53,408 nt of DNA from SHYQ01 sp041674525 (GTDB lineage: Bacteria; Chloroflexota; Dehalococcoidia; UBA2979), in NCBI GenBank assembly GCA_041674525.1, contig JBAYVN010000008.1, forward strand, positions 1 through 53,408, given 5' to 3'. The notes beneath the pieces were generated by a model. The model saw only the letters and a list, made by a program, of their open reading frames with translations. It did no database searches and was not told where the DNA came from. Numbering within the stretch: the first letter of the stretch is position 1; each line of letters opens with the position of its first letter. Shown piece by piece: positions 39,676-48,861 of this stretch. Both the position numbers and the translations under genes were made by a program.

Positions 39676-40995
39676 CTACTGCCGCCCGATCCGCGCGAGG
39701 CCGCCGAGGTAGGGGCGGATCGCCGACGGCAGCGTCACGCTGCCGTCGGGCTGCTGGTGCGTCTCCAGGATCGCGGCGAGCGTGCGCGGGAGGGCGACAC
39801 CCGATCCGTTGAGCGTGTGCAGGTGGCGGACGCGGCCCTCGGTGTCGCGGTAGCGGAGGTTGGCGCGGCGCGCCTGGAAGTCGAGGAAGTTGGAGACGGA
39901 CGACACCTCCAGCCACTCGTTCGCGCCCGGCGCCCAGACCTCGATGTCGTACGTCATCGCCGAGGCGAACGTCAGGTCGCCGGTCGCCAGGCGCAGCAGC
40001 CGGTAGCGCAGCCCGAGCGGACGGACGATGTCGAGCGCGTCCTGCACCAGGCGGTCCAGCGCCTCCCACGAGCGGTCTTCCGCGACGAACTGCACCATCT
40101 CGACCTTGTCGAACTGGTAACCGCGCTTGATGCCGCGCACATCACGTCCCGCGCTGAACTGCTCGTGGCGAAAGCACGGCGTGTAGGCGGCGTGGCGCAG
40201 CGGCAGTTGCGCGGCATCGAGGATCTCGTCGCGATACATGTTCGTCACGGGCACCTCGGCGGTGGGGACGAGCCAGAGGTCCGTGTCCTCCGCATGGAAC
40301 ATGGTGTTCGCGAACTTGGGCAGCTGCCCGGTGCCGATGAGCATCTCGTCCCGCACGAGGAATGGCGGGTAGACCTCCGTGTACCCCTGCTCCCGGTGCA
40401 CGTCCAGCATCCACGTGATCAGGGCGCGCTGCAGCCGGGCGCCGTCGCCCTTCAGGATGTAGAACGGCGACCCGGAGATCTTCGTGCCTCGTTCGAAGTC
40501 GATGACGCCCAGCTCCGGGCCCAGGTGCCAGTGCGGGTGCATGTCCTCGCGGATCGCGGGGGACTCCCAGTCCTTGATCGGCACCGGCGTCTCCAGTCGG
40601 CGCTCCCAGCCCTCCGCGCCGTCGCCCTCCAGGATCACGACCGAGTCCTCCTCGCCACCCACGGGGACGTCCGGGTGCGGGATGTTCGGCATGTACAGCA
40701 GCAGCGACTCCAGCTCGCTCTCCGCCTCGCGCAGGATCGCCTCGAAGCGATCGAGGTCGCTGGCGACGGAACGCTGGGCCTCGATCAGGCGCTGGCGCTC
40801 GGCGGCGTCCTTCGCGGCGCCGATGCGCTTGCCCGCGTCGTTGCGGTCGTGGCGCATGCGCTCCACGTCCGCGAGCACGGAGCGGCGGAGCTCGTCCGCG
40901 GCGAGGATGGCGTCCAGCGGGGCGTCCGTGTGGCGGTCGGCCAGCGACTGGCGGACCTCGTCGGTGCGTTCGCGGATCGTCTGGATGGAGAGCAC
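39676..40995 (-). CDS. serS: Seryl-tRNA synthetase
   Basis: 439 aa. N-terminal tRNA-binding coiled coil (about 30-105), then the class II core with GTGQLPKF, motif 2 FRHEQFSAGRDVRG and motif 3 LNGSGVALPRTLAAILE. FRHEQF replaces the usual FRxEAG. Two tRNA-Ser genes lie 4-8 kb away in this window. Confidence 0.96.
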   Translation of the reverse strand: MLSIQTIRERTDEVRQSLADRHTDAPLDAILAADELRRSVLADVERMRHDRNDAGKRIGAAKDAAERQRLIEAQRSVASDLDRFEAILREAESELESLLLYMPNIPHPDVPVGGEEDSVVILEGDGAEGWERRLETPVPIKDWESPAIREDMHPHWHLGPELGVIDFERGTKISGSPFYILKGDGARLQRALITWMLDVHREQGYTEVYPPFLVRDEMLIGTGQLPKFANTMFHAEDTDLWLVPTAEVPVTNMYRDEILDAAQLPLRHAAYTPCFRHEQFSAGRDVRGIKRGYQFDKVEMVQFVAEDRSWEALDRLVQDALDIVRPLGLRYRLLRLATGDLTFASAMTYDIEVWAPGANEWLEVSSVSNFLDFQARRANLRYRDTEGRVRHLHTLNGSGVALPRTLAAILETHQQPDGSVTLPSAIRPYLGGLARIGRQ

Positions 40996-41022
40996 CGGGG
41001 ATCCCTTCGCTACAGGTCTTCG

Positions 41023-41517
41023 CTACAGCCCGGAATGGCCGCGTGCGGCGGCGATGGCGGCCAGCGCGAGCTCGCGCACGTCCTCGGCGACCTCGGCGCG
41101 CCGGCCGCGCTCCTCGAAGAACGCGGGGCGGTGCTGCAGGGTGGCCTCGTCCACCCACGCCCACCGGTGATCGTCCGCCGGCAGCACGGGGGTGGGGGTC
41201 AGCGGACGCGTGAAGTAGATCAGGTCGATGTGCTGGTGCGGGCCGGCCAGGCTCCCGTCGCGCGGGATGTCGTAGACGGCGATCGCGGCGGGCGCCGGGA
41301 GCTGCGGCGGGAAGTCGTAGGCGAACGGCATCTCGGCGATCACTTCCACGTCCAGGCCGGTCTCCTCGCGTACCTCGCGCAGCACCGCCTCCACGGGATC
41401 CTCGTCCGGCTCCACGTGGCCGCCGGGTGGCAGCCAGCGATCGAGGCGCGGGTGCCAGTGGAGCGCGGTGCGCCCGCCCACGGAGACGAAGCCGGTGACC
41501 GTGAAGTGGCGCGGCAT
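41023..41517 (-). CDS. Nudix hydrolase
   Basis: 164 aa. Complete Nudix box at about residues 33-55: GGHVEPDEDPVEAVL then REVREETGLD, with all catalytic glutamates present. HWHPRLDRWLPPGG precedes it. The ATG at 41517 has GGAG 6 nt upstream; a further ATG at 41559 also has a plausible site. Substrate unknown. Unlike the nrtR protein, this one should be active. Confidence 0.85.
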   Translation of the reverse strand: MPRHFTVTGFVSVGGRTALHWHPRLDRWLPPGGHVEPDEDPVEAVLREVREETGLDVEVIAEMPFAYDFPPQLPAPAAIAVYDIPRDGSLAGPHQHIDLIYFTRPLTPTPVLPADDHRWAWVDEATLQHRPAFFEERGRRAEVAEDVRELALAAIAAARGHSGL

Positions 41518-41628
41518 CGACGGCTCCGGTGGCTCGATCGGCAGAGGCACGGCGGACATCGGGCGGCCCTTCAGCGTCTCGCGCGCATGATCCGTGGCGC
41601 CGAGCGTAGCAATGCGCCCCGGGGTGCG

Positions 41629-42099
41629 CTATCCGCGGGCGGGCCGATCGGCAGGAGCGCGCTCCAGCACCTGCTTGAGCTGCCACAGCGAGTCGCGCAG
41701 CGCCTGCGCCCGCCGAGGCCGGTGGAACGTGGTCTCCAGCAGTCCGCCGAGCACCCCGCCGGCCGGGACGTACGCCACCTCCGCCGTCAGGTGCACCTCG
41801 CGGCCGCTCTCCGCGTGCAGCGCCCACGTGATGGACTCGTACGTCCCGCTGGCTGCCCCTTCGCCGTCGCGGACCAGGGTCAGGGCGCGATCCTCGATGC
41901 CCCCGCGGCGCAGGCGCCCCCGTTCCGCGCGGCCCGGCAGGGCGAGCGTGAAGGAGCACCCCTCGCCGTCCGCGCGGAAGTCGCGGAACGGCGGCGCGAG
42001 CCACTCGTCGTAGGTGTGCAGATCCAGGATGCGCTGGTGGACGACGGGGACCGTGGCGTGCAGGTGCACGTCCTCGCGGATGCGCACGACGCCGGTCAC
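41629..42099 (-). CDS. SRPBCC (polyketide cyclase/START-like) protein
   Basis: 156 aa from a GTG overlapping the lysS stop (GTGA). Beta strand-helix-strand pattern with the typical early helix HQRILDLHTYDEWLAPPF, a middle sheet, and the long C-terminal helix ALRDSLWQLKQVLER. These hydrophobic-cavity proteins bind lipids or aromatic ligands; the ligand is unknown. Confidence 0.72.
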   Translation of the reverse strand: MTGVVRIREDVHLHATVPVVHQRILDLHTYDEWLAPPFRDFRADGEGCSFTLALPGRAERGRLRRGGIEDRALTLVRDGEGAASGTYESITWALHAESGREVHLTAEVAYVPAGGVLGGLLETTFHRPRRAQALRDSLWQLKQVLERAPADRPARG

Positions 42100-43658
42100 G
42101 ACGAGGCGTCCCCGCGGTCGGGTAGGGGAGGCGGGAGTTCCACGGCAGGCCCCGACGTCAGTTCAATGCTCGCGCCGCCCCCGGGGCGGGCCTCGAGGGG
42201 AGAACGTTCGCGGAGCGCGGGAAACAGGATCACCTCGCGCAGGGAGTGCTCGCCGGTCATCAGCGCCACCACGCGGTCCACGCCGATGCCGAGGCCGCCG
42301 GCGGGGGGCATGCCGTGCTCCAGCGCCGTGAGGAAGTCGACGTCGATGAGCTCGGCCTCCTCGTCGCCCGCGTCGCGCTTGAGCGCCTGCTCCTCCATGC
42401 GCTCGCGCTGATCCACGGGGTCGTTGAGCTCGGAGTAGGCGTTGGCGATCTCGAAGCCGAGCACGAAGAGCTCGAAGCGCTCCACGGCGCCCGGGTCGTC
42501 TTCCTTCTTCTTGGCGAGCGGTGAGAGGGCCGTCGGGTAGTCGAGGATGAACGTCGGCTGGATCAGCTTCGGCTCCACGAACGTGGACATGAACCCGTCC
42601 AGGATCGTCGCCCACGAGGCCCCGGGCGCCACGGGCACGCCCCGCTCGTGCGCCAGCGCGGCCAGCCCCTCGGTCGTCGGGTAGTCCCGGTAGTCGATCC
42701 CGGTGTGATCGAGGAGCGCCTGTCGGTACGTGGTGCGCGCGAACGGCGCCGCCAGGCTGACCACGTGGTCGCCGTGGGTCACCTCGGGCTTGCCGTGCAC
42801 GGTGATCGCCACGCTGGCGAGCAGGTCCTCCACCATGCGCGCCACATCGTTGTAGTCCTCGTACGCGGCGTACGACTCCAGCAGCGTGAACTCCGGATTG
42901 TGACGGAACGAGACGCCCTCGTTGCGGAACACCCGGCCGATCTCGAAGACGCGCTCGAAGCCGCCGACGAGGAGGCGCTTGAGGTGCAGCTCCAGCGAGA
43001 TGCGCAGGAACAGGTCACGATCGAGCTCGTTGTGGTGCGTGACGAACGGCCGCGCGGCCGCGCCGCCTGCCTGCTCCTGCAGCACCGGGGTCTCCACCTC
43101 GATGAAGTCGCGTTCGAGGAAGAAGCGGCGGATGGCGGAGACCACTTGCGCGCGCTGGAACGCGATGTCGCGCGATCGCTCGTTCGCGATGAGGTCCAGG
43201 TAGCGCTGGCGGTAGCGTGTCTCCACGTCCGTCAGGCCGTGCCACTGGTCCGGCATGGGACGAGTGGCCTTCGTGATCACGCGCCACGCGGTCACGGCCA
43301 CGGTCACCTCGCCGGTGCGCGTGCGGAACAGCGTCCCGGACGCCTCCAGGAAGTCGCCGAGGTCAACGAGCTCCAGGTCGCCGAAGTCCGCCAGCGCGTC
43401 GCGGCGAAAGTGCAGCTGGATGCGCCCGCTTGCATCGCGCAGGTCGAGGAACGCCGCCCGGCCCATGATCCGCTGCGCCGTGACGCGCCCGACGACCGTG
43501 ACCGCCAGCCCGTCCGCCTCGCTGGACGCGATGAACGCCTCGGCGGCGCGAGCCGTGGTGTGGGAGCGCGACACGCGCGCGGGGTACGCGCCGCCCTTCG
43601 CGAGGAGTCGCTCCCGCTTCTCGAGGCGCTGCGCGATGAGTTCCTGTTCGGACGGCAT
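42096..43658 (-). CDS. lysS: Lysyl-tRNA synthetase (class II)
   Basis: 520 aa. N-terminal OB-fold anticodon-binding domain (about 50-150), class II catalytic core with motif 2 VFRNEGVSFRHNPEFT and motif 3 GLGIGVDRVVALMTG. The C-terminus runs about 35 residues past motif 3's usual end, Pro/Gly-rich. Encoded with the SRPBCC gene downstream and close to greA upstream, the greA-lysS neighbourhood being common. Confidence 0.97.
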   Translation of the reverse strand: MPSEQELIAQRLEKRERLLAKGGAYPARVSRSHTTARAAEAFIASSEADGLAVTVVGRVTAQRIMGRAAFLDLRDASGRIQLHFRRDALADFGDLELVDLGDFLEASGTLFRTRTGEVTVAVTAWRVITKATRPMPDQWHGLTDVETRYRQRYLDLIANERSRDIAFQRAQVVSAIRRFFLERDFIEVETPVLQEQAGGAAARPFVTHHNELDRDLFLRISLELHLKRLLVGGFERVFEIGRVFRNEGVSFRHNPEFTLLESYAAYEDYNDVARMVEDLLASVAITVHGKPEVTHGDHVVSLAAPFARTTYRQALLDHTGIDYRDYPTTEGLAALAHERGVPVAPGASWATILDGFMSTFVEPKLIQPTFILDYPTALSPLAKKKEDDPGAVERFELFVLGFEIANAYSELNDPVDQRERMEEQALKRDAGDEEAELIDVDFLTALEHGMPPAGGLGIGVDRVVALMTGEHSLREVILFPALRERSPLEARPGGGASIELTSGPAVELPPPLPDRGDASS

Positions 43659-43754
43659 GGCTCTCAGTAACGCATAGCCCGCGGGTACGCGCTCGGTGCG
43701 CGCATCCGCGGACGCGCGGATTGCGGCGGCCGCCTCGCGGCGCGGGCGGGGTCC

Positions 43755-44228
43755 TCAGGCGATCGTGGTGACGGTCAGCTCCACGTCCCCCGCGGGGGCC
43801 TTGATGGTGACCGTGTCACCCTTCTTCTTGCCGAGGAGCGCGCGTCCGACGGGTGACTTGTGGCTGATGCGGCCCTGCGTCGGGTCCGCCTCGGCCGGGC
43901 CGACGACCTGGTATTTCTGGCTCTTCCCGGCGGCGTTCTTCACCGTCACCGTGGAGCCCACCTGCACCTGCTTGGACTTCGCGGCGGCGGTCTCGTCGAT
44001 GATCGAGACGTTCTCGAGCTGGCGCTCGATCTCGCCGATGCGTCCCTCCAGAAACGCCTGCTGGTTCTTGGCGTCCTCGTACTGCGCGTCCAGCTGGTCC
44101 GGTCCCAGCTCCTGGGCCTCCCGGATTGCAGCGGCCACCTCGGCGCGGCGGACCGTCTTGAGCTCGTGAAGCTCCGCCTCAAGGCGCTGCAGGCCAGCGC
44201 GGGTGAGGAGCACAGGCTCTTCTGCCAT
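43755..44228 (-). CDS. greA: Transcription elongation factor GreA
   Basis: Rescues backtracked RNA polymerase by stimulating transcript cleavage. 157 aa. The N-terminal coiled coil (about 8-75) carries the acidic tip LGPDQLDAQYEDAK; the C-terminal FKBP-like domain ends with KSPVGRALLGKKKGD. The ATG at 44228 is used; an upstream frame start is ignored. A good promoter lies at 44352-44380. Confidence 0.95.
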   Translation of the reverse strand: MAEEPVLLTRAGLQRLEAELHELKTVRRAEVAAAIREAQELGPDQLDAQYEDAKNQQAFLEGRIGEIERQLENVSIIDETAAAKSKQVQVGSTVTVKNAAGKSQKYQVVGPAEADPTQGRISHKSPVGRALLGKKKGDTVTIKAPAGDVELTVTTIA

Positions 44229-44351
44229 CTGTCGAATTCCCATCCGCGGGAGGTCCGGCGCCGCTGCGCTCAGTGATCACCCGGTGCGTCCGCTGGAACG
44301 AAGCGGACCCACCCGAGGGCAGGTCCGGCTCCGGTTCAAATCTGATGAAGT

Positions 44352-44380
44352 ATTGTAACCGTTCGCGCCCCCCGTCACAA
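44352..44380 (-). promoter_or_regulatory. Promoter of greA
   Basis: Minus strand TTGTGA (44380-44375), exactly 17 nt, TACAAT (44357-44352): the best sigma-70-type promoter in the window. It predicts a leader of about 115 nt. Confidence 0.65.
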
Positions 44381-44443
44381 GGTGAGTAGCACGCCCGTGC
44401 GTGGATCAATCTCGTGACACCTCCAGCCGCCGGAGCGCGGTGA

Positions 44444-44449
44444 TAGACT
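44444..44449 (+). promoter_or_regulatory. -10-like TAGACT before the HtrA-like gene
   Basis: TAGACT about 41 nt upstream of the GTG at 44491; no clear -35. Listed because the same hexamer precedes other rightward genes here (32059, 38711). Confidence 0.3.
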
Positions 44450-44490
44450 CGGGTCGGCGGGGCGTCCCGAGGTGCGAACCTCGGCCGGAG

Positions 44491-45612
44491 GTGCACGCCA
44501 TTCTCGCCTCCTCACGGCTTATCCTCGCGGCGCTGGTGCTGGCATGCGCGGCTGCCCTCGTGGGCGGCGCTGCCGGCGCCGTGGTGGGCGTGCGGCTCGC
44601 CGGCCCCGCCGCGAGCCCGGGTGCAGCGGTGCCCTCGGCCCCGGCGACGGGGACCGCCCGCGCCGAGGCCCTGGCGCGGGTCATGCCCGCCGTGGTCACC
44701 GTGCTGGCCGATCTTCCCCCGCGCACGGACGCCCAGGGCCAGCGCGTCGAGTCCGAGAACGTCGGCTCGGGCATCGTGATCCAGGACGCCGGGCTGATCC
44801 TGACCAACTTCCACGTGGTCGCCGGGGCGGCCCGGCTGACGGTGGTCCTGAGCACGGGCGAGCGGCGTCCGGCGGCGTATGTCGCCGACGATGCGCCGTT
44901 CAACGACATGGCAGTGCTGAAGGTCCAGGCGGGCGGCCTGCGCGCGGCCGCGCTCGGCGACTCGGACGCCCTGCGGCCCGGCGACCCGGTGATGGTGGTC
45001 TCCAGCGGCCTGGTGACGTACGCGAACCAGGTGAAGGCCGGCGTCGTCTCCGCGACGCACATCGATTTCCCGCGGCCGGGCGTGGTGCTGCAGGACATGC
45101 TCCAGACGGACGCCGCCGTGAACCACGGGGACTCCGGCGGCGCCCTGCTGAACGAGCGTGGCGATGTGGTGGGGCTGGTAACGACGGTGGTCAGGCAGAA
45201 CCCCGCCGGTGACACCGTCGAGGGGGTGGGGCTCGCGCATTCGATCAACTCGCTGCGGCCGCCGCTCGATGCCATCGTCGCCACCGGGGTCAACCCGCGC
45301 CCTCGCCTCGGGATCGAGCGCCTCGGGACGCAGCACGTGCCCGTCGACCGCTCGAAGCTGGTGGCCAACTCGCCGTATCTGGACGGCGTGGCTATCGTCA
45401 TGGTGGAGCGAGGCAGCCCCGCGGAGTCCGCGGGGATCCGGGTGGGCGACGTGGTCACCGCCGTGAACGGCCAATCGATCGAGTCGCTGGCGCCCTTCGT
45501 GAACCTGCTCGGCGTCTCCCCCGCCGGGCGCGATGTCCAGTTGACCGTGTATCGCGATGGACGCGAGCGATCCGTGGCGGTCACCCCTCGCCCCGTCGGT
45601 CCAGCCCGGTAA
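44491..45612 (+). CDS. HtrA/DegP-like serine protease with PDZ domain
   Basis: 373 aa. N-terminal membrane anchor (about 8-36), then an S1C trypsin-like domain with catalytic His108 (TNFHVVAG), Asp139 (FNDMAVLKV) and Ser215 (NHGDSGGALLN), and one PDZ domain (about 275-370, RGSPAESAGIRVGDVV). Membrane-tethered envelope protease. The GTG start is tentative because GGAG abuts it; the frame is open further upstream. The next gene begins 21 nt later, so the two are likely an operon. Confidence 0.88.
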   Translation: MHAILASSRLILAALVLACAAALVGGAAGAVVGVRLAGPAASPGAAVPSAPATGTARAEALARVMPAVVTVLADLPPRTDAQGQRVESENVGSGIVIQDAGLILTNFHVVAGAARLTVVLSTGERRPAAYVADDAPFNDMAVLKVQAGGLRAAALGDSDALRPGDPVMVVSSGLVTYANQVKAGVVSATHIDFPRPGVVLQDMLQTDAAVNHGDSGGALLNERGDVVGLVTTVVRQNPAGDTVEGVGLAHSINSLRPPLDAIVATGVNPRPRLGIERLGTQHVPVDRSKLVANSPYLDGVAIVMVERGSPAESAGIRVGDVVTAVNGQSIESLAPFVNLLGVSPAGRDVQLTVYRDGRERSVAVTPRPVGPAR

Positions 45613-45633
45613 CTGGCGCACTGGGAGCACCTG

Positions 45634-47754
45634 ATGAAGGAACGTCGCCCTCCGAATCCGTTCCGGCCGGATCCGCCGCTGTTCCCCCCGATCGTCTTCG
45701 ATGACGACCTGCGCCCCCGCACCGGGCGGCGGCGCCGGTCCGGCGAGCGCGAGTCGCCGATCTTCGATGCGCCGGTGCTCGGCGACCCGCCGGGCGGCCG
45801 CGGGGGCCGGGACGACGACGGCTGGGGCTGGGGCGGCGACGACTCCGACGGCGGCCGCCCCGGGCGTGGGCCGGGAGGCCCGGGTGGTTACCCCAGCGAT
45901 CGCGGGCTCTTCCGGATCCTGGCGCTCGTCGGCATCCTCGCCGCCCTGGTGCTCGCGCTGGTGCTGCCGTGGTCGCCCGTGCGAGTGATCGGCCGCAACG
46001 CCGCGACCTCCGATGCCGGCGGCATCACCGCCACGGCGCGCGGCACCATGCCGCCGTTGCCCGGCGGCTTCGTCGCGCTCAGCAAGCTGTACGACGTGCG
46101 CGTGCCGGAGAACGCCCGTGGGCCGTGGTCGATCGAGGTCACCCTGACGCAGCAGACCAACGAGCAGGACAACCTCGGGTTCTACGCCTACGACGGATCG
46201 CGCTGGACGCGCGTTGCCAACGTCGCGCTCGCCCCGGACGGCGCTTCCGTGTCGGGCGACGTGTCGACGCCCCCGGGCTCGATCGCGGTCCTGCGGCGTA
46301 CCGGCCAGGCGAAGACCCTCGCGCTGATCGTGCAGGCCGGGGACCGGCTGGACCCGAAGGCGATCGAGGCGGCCTCCACGGTGGCGGTCATGGCGGCCTC
46401 CGTGGGCGCAGACGGCGCGCTGCAGGCGACCGCCGGGGCGCTGCAGGCCGTGGCTCCCGCGGCGGGGAAGGCGAAGGTGTACCTCGGCGTGTCCGGTGGT
46501 GCGGACGCCCAGGGCGCTGTGAAGAACCTCGCGTCCGCCGGCGCGATGGGCGCCCAGTCCGAGGCGATCGCCCAGGCCGCGAAGCGCGAGGGCGCCGCCG
46601 GCGTGTACCTGGACTACGCGAACCTGCCCGCCGCGCAGAAGGACGCCCTCACGGCGTTCGTGAAGACGCTCCGGGAGCGGCTGCAGAAGGACCAGATCGG
46701 CCTGATCGTCGGCGTCCCCGCCACCGCGGGCGCGAACGGCGCATATGACTGGAACGCGCTCATCGCCTCCTCGGACGGCCTCTGGCTGCGGGGGTGGAGT
46801 GACCCGGCGACGTACTACGACCAGATGGAGCAACTACTCGGCGCCCGGCGATCCGGCAACACCGACCTCGGCAAGGTGGCGCTGATCCTCGACCGCCGGT
46901 CGACGGAGCGCCGCGGCCAGCAGTTCTCCGCCATCACGCTGCGCGACGCGCTCACCGCCGCCAGCGCGATCGACCGCAAGGCCGAGGCCACGCCCGCCGC
47001 CGCGGGGGCCTCGGTCGCCCTGCGCGCGCAGAACCTGGACCCGCAGCAGGGGACCGCGCTGCGCTGGGACCTGGCCTCGCGCACGGTCGGCTTCACGTAC
47101 ACGGCCGCGGATGGGCCGCACAACGTGTGGGTGGAGAACCGCTTCTCCGCCGCCTTCCGCATGGATCTCGCCTCGAGGTTCGGCCTGGGGGGCATCGCCG
47201 TTGACCAGGCGAAGCAGGACGAGGCGCTCCCGGACGTGTGGGGCACCGTGTTGCTGTACGCGCAGGATGGAGCGGTGAAGCTCGAGCGCCCGTACGGCCC
47301 GTACCTCACGCCGTGCTGGCAGGCGGCCCAGGGGAGCGTGGAGGGCGTGTCCGGGTGCTGGACGGCGGACAGCGCCCCGGCGGCCGTGAACTGGCGCGCG
47401 CCGCAGCAGAACGGCACGTACAACGTGCGCCTGGTGGTCTCCGATGGCACGGCGTTCGTCGGACAGGAGATCGCGCTCCGGGTAGGCGGCGCGACGCCCA
47501 CCACCACGGTCACGCCGGCCGCGACCGCCACCCCGACGCCCACCGCCACGCCGCGCCCGGGCACGCCCGCGCCCACCGCCACCGCGACGCCCACGCCGCG
47601 CCCGGCGACGCCGACCACCACGCCGACCGCGACGCCGACGCCGGCCGCCACGCCGGCCAGCACGCCAGTCAGCACGCCGGCGCCGACGCCCTCGCCGACC
47701 GCGGTGAACACGCCGTTCCCCGGCGGGATCCCCCCGGGGCCCGCAGGCCAGTGA
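45634..47754 (+). CDS. Surface protein with degenerate GH18-like domain
   Basis: 706 aa. A disordered, Pro/Gly/Asp-rich cytosolic N-terminus (1-90), one membrane helix (91-113), then a beta domain (about 140-230) and a TIM-barrel-like region (about 270-560) resembling chitinase-fold sugar-binding proteins such as spore SleL/YaaH. Where GH18 enzymes have DxE, the protein reads GVYLDYAN, with Ala329 replacing the acid, so glycosidase activity is unlikely. An Ig-like domain (about 580-625) and a long Thr/Pro/Ala tail follow. Probably binds cell-wall glycan. Only 21 nt after the HtrA-like protease gene. Confidence 0.72.
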   Translation: MKERRPPNPFRPDPPLFPPIVFDDDLRPRTGRRRRSGERESPIFDAPVLGDPPGGRGGRDDDGWGWGGDDSDGGRPGRGPGGPGGYPSDRGLFRILALVGILAALVLALVLPWSPVRVIGRNAATSDAGGITATARGTMPPLPGGFVALSKLYDVRVPENARGPWSIEVTLTQQTNEQDNLGFYAYDGSRWTRVANVALAPDGASVSGDVSTPPGSIAVLRRTGQAKTLALIVQAGDRLDPKAIEAASTVAVMAASVGADGALQATAGALQAVAPAAGKAKVYLGVSGGADAQGAVKNLASAGAMGAQSEAIAQAAKREGAAGVYLDYANLPAAQKDALTAFVKTLRERLQKDQIGLIVGVPATAGANGAYDWNALIASSDGLWLRGWSDPATYYDQMEQLLGARRSGNTDLGKVALILDRRSTERRGQQFSAITLRDALTAASAIDRKAEATPAAAGASVALRAQNLDPQQGTALRWDLASRTVGFTYTAADGPHNVWVENRFSAAFRMDLASRFGLGGIAVDQAKQDEALPDVWGTVLLYAQDGAVKLERPYGPYLTPCWQAAQGSVEGVSGCWTADSAPAAVNWRAPQQNGTYNVRLVVSDGTAFVGQEIALRVGGATPTTTVTPAATATPTPTATPRPGTPAPTATATPTPRPATPTTTPTATPTPAATPASTPVSTPAPTPSPTAVNTPFPGGIPPGPAGQ

Positions 47755-47803
47755 GCGGCGCCCGGTGAGCCCCCGCCGGCGATCCGCGCCGCGCGCGGGC
47801 GGC

Positions 47804-48361
47804 ATGCGCGTGATCGCCGGCGAGGCGCGCGGCGTCCCCCTGCGCGGGCCGCGCGGCGCCGACACGCGGCCCACGGCCGCTCGCCTGCGCGAGGCGCTGT
47901 TCTCCATGCTCGAGGCGGCGGGCGCCGATTTCGACCGCGTGCTCGACCTGTACGCCGGGAGCGGCGCGCTGGGCATCGAGGCGCTCTCGCGAGGCGACGG
48001 CGAGGCCACCTTCGTGGAGTCCGACCCGCGTGCCGTGGAGGCGATCCGCGAGAACCTGGAGCGCACCCACCTGCAGGACCGCGCCCATGTCGCCCTCGCG
48101 CGGGTGGAGCGCTGGCGGCCGCCCCCCGGCACGCGGTACACGCTCGTAGTGGCCGATCCCCCGTATCATGACGCGACCGCGTGGGAAACGATCGACACCG
48201 TCGTGCGGGACGCGCTGGCGCCCGACGCCGTGGTCGTCGTGGAGCACGAGGCGCGGACCATGCCTCCGGATGTGCTGGCGGGGCTCCCCCTCTGGCGCAC
48301 GCGGCGGCAGGGTGCCGGATCGGTCGCCGTCTACCGCCCCACAGGAGAAGAGGCCCCATGA
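47804..48361 (+). CDS. rsmD: 16S rRNA (guanine-966-N2)-methyltransferase RsmD
   Basis: 185 aa from MRVIAGEARGVPLRG, the usual RsmD start; a GTG at 47765 would add 13 residues. SAM motif I DLYAGSGALGIEAL and the catalytic ADPPY are present, preceded by TRPTAARLREALFSML. It overlaps coaD (ATGA); rsmD-coaD is a very common pair. Confidence 0.94.
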   Translation: MRVIAGEARGVPLRGPRGADTRPTAARLREALFSMLEAAGADFDRVLDLYAGSGALGIEALSRGDGEATFVESDPRAVEAIRENLERTHLQDRAHVALARVERWRPPPGTRYTLVVADPPYHDATAWETIDTVVRDALAPDAVVVVEHEARTMPPDVLAGLPLWRTRRQGAGSVAVYRPTGEEAP

Positions 48362-48834
48362 CCGTCGCGCTGTACCCCGGGCGTTTTGATCCCGTGACCA
48401 ACGGTCACATCGACATCGTCCAGCGTGCTGCCCGAATCTTCGATACGGTGGTGGTGGGCGTCGCCGTCAGCCGATCTGCGATCTTCTCCCTCGAGGAGCG
48501 AATCGAGATGATGGAGCGGGCGCTCGGCGAGGTGGGGAACGTCCGCGTGACCGCCATCGAGGGCCTGACGGTCGAGTCCGCGAAGGCGTGCGGCGCTACG
48601 GTGATCGTGCGCGGACTCCGAGTCGCGGACTTCACGTACGAGTTCGACATGGCGCTGATGAACCGGAACATGGCGCCGGACATCGAGTCCGTGTACATGA
48701 TGACCGCGCTGGAACACCTCTTCGTGAGCGCGACGCGCATCCGGGAGCTCGCCAGCTTCGGCCACGACGTCAGCGAGTTCGTGCCGCCGGGGGTGAACGA
48801 GGCGATCCAGAAGAAGTTCGCGCGGCCGTCCTGA
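48358..48834 (+). CDS. coaD: Pantetheine-phosphate adenylyltransferase
   Basis: Fourth step of CoA synthesis from pantothenate. 158 aa, full length. YPGRFDPVTNGHIDI holds the (T/H)xGH nucleotide motif at 14-17; VIVRGLRVADFTYEFDMALMN (by position 82-102) and the ISSTxIR-equivalent VSATRIREL are present. Confidence 0.97.
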   Translation: MTVALYPGRFDPVTNGHIDIVQRAARIFDTVVVGVAVSRSAIFSLEERIEMMERALGEVGNVRVTAIEGLTVESAKACGATVIVRGLRVADFTYEFDMALMNRNMAPDIESVYMMTALEHLFVSATRIRELASFGHDVSEFVPPGVNEAIQKKFARPS

Positions 48835-48861
48835 TCGGCGCGCTTCGCGGGGGAGGCTGAG

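Noticed and set aside
39757..42411. Plus-strand open frame (884 codons) opposite serS, Nudix and SRPBCC genes
   Set aside because: Spans several real genes; composition typical of antisense high-GC frames.
47520..47720. Repetitive ACGCC/GCGAC tracts
   Set aside because: Encodes the Thr/Pro/Ala tail of the surface protein, not an independent repeat array.
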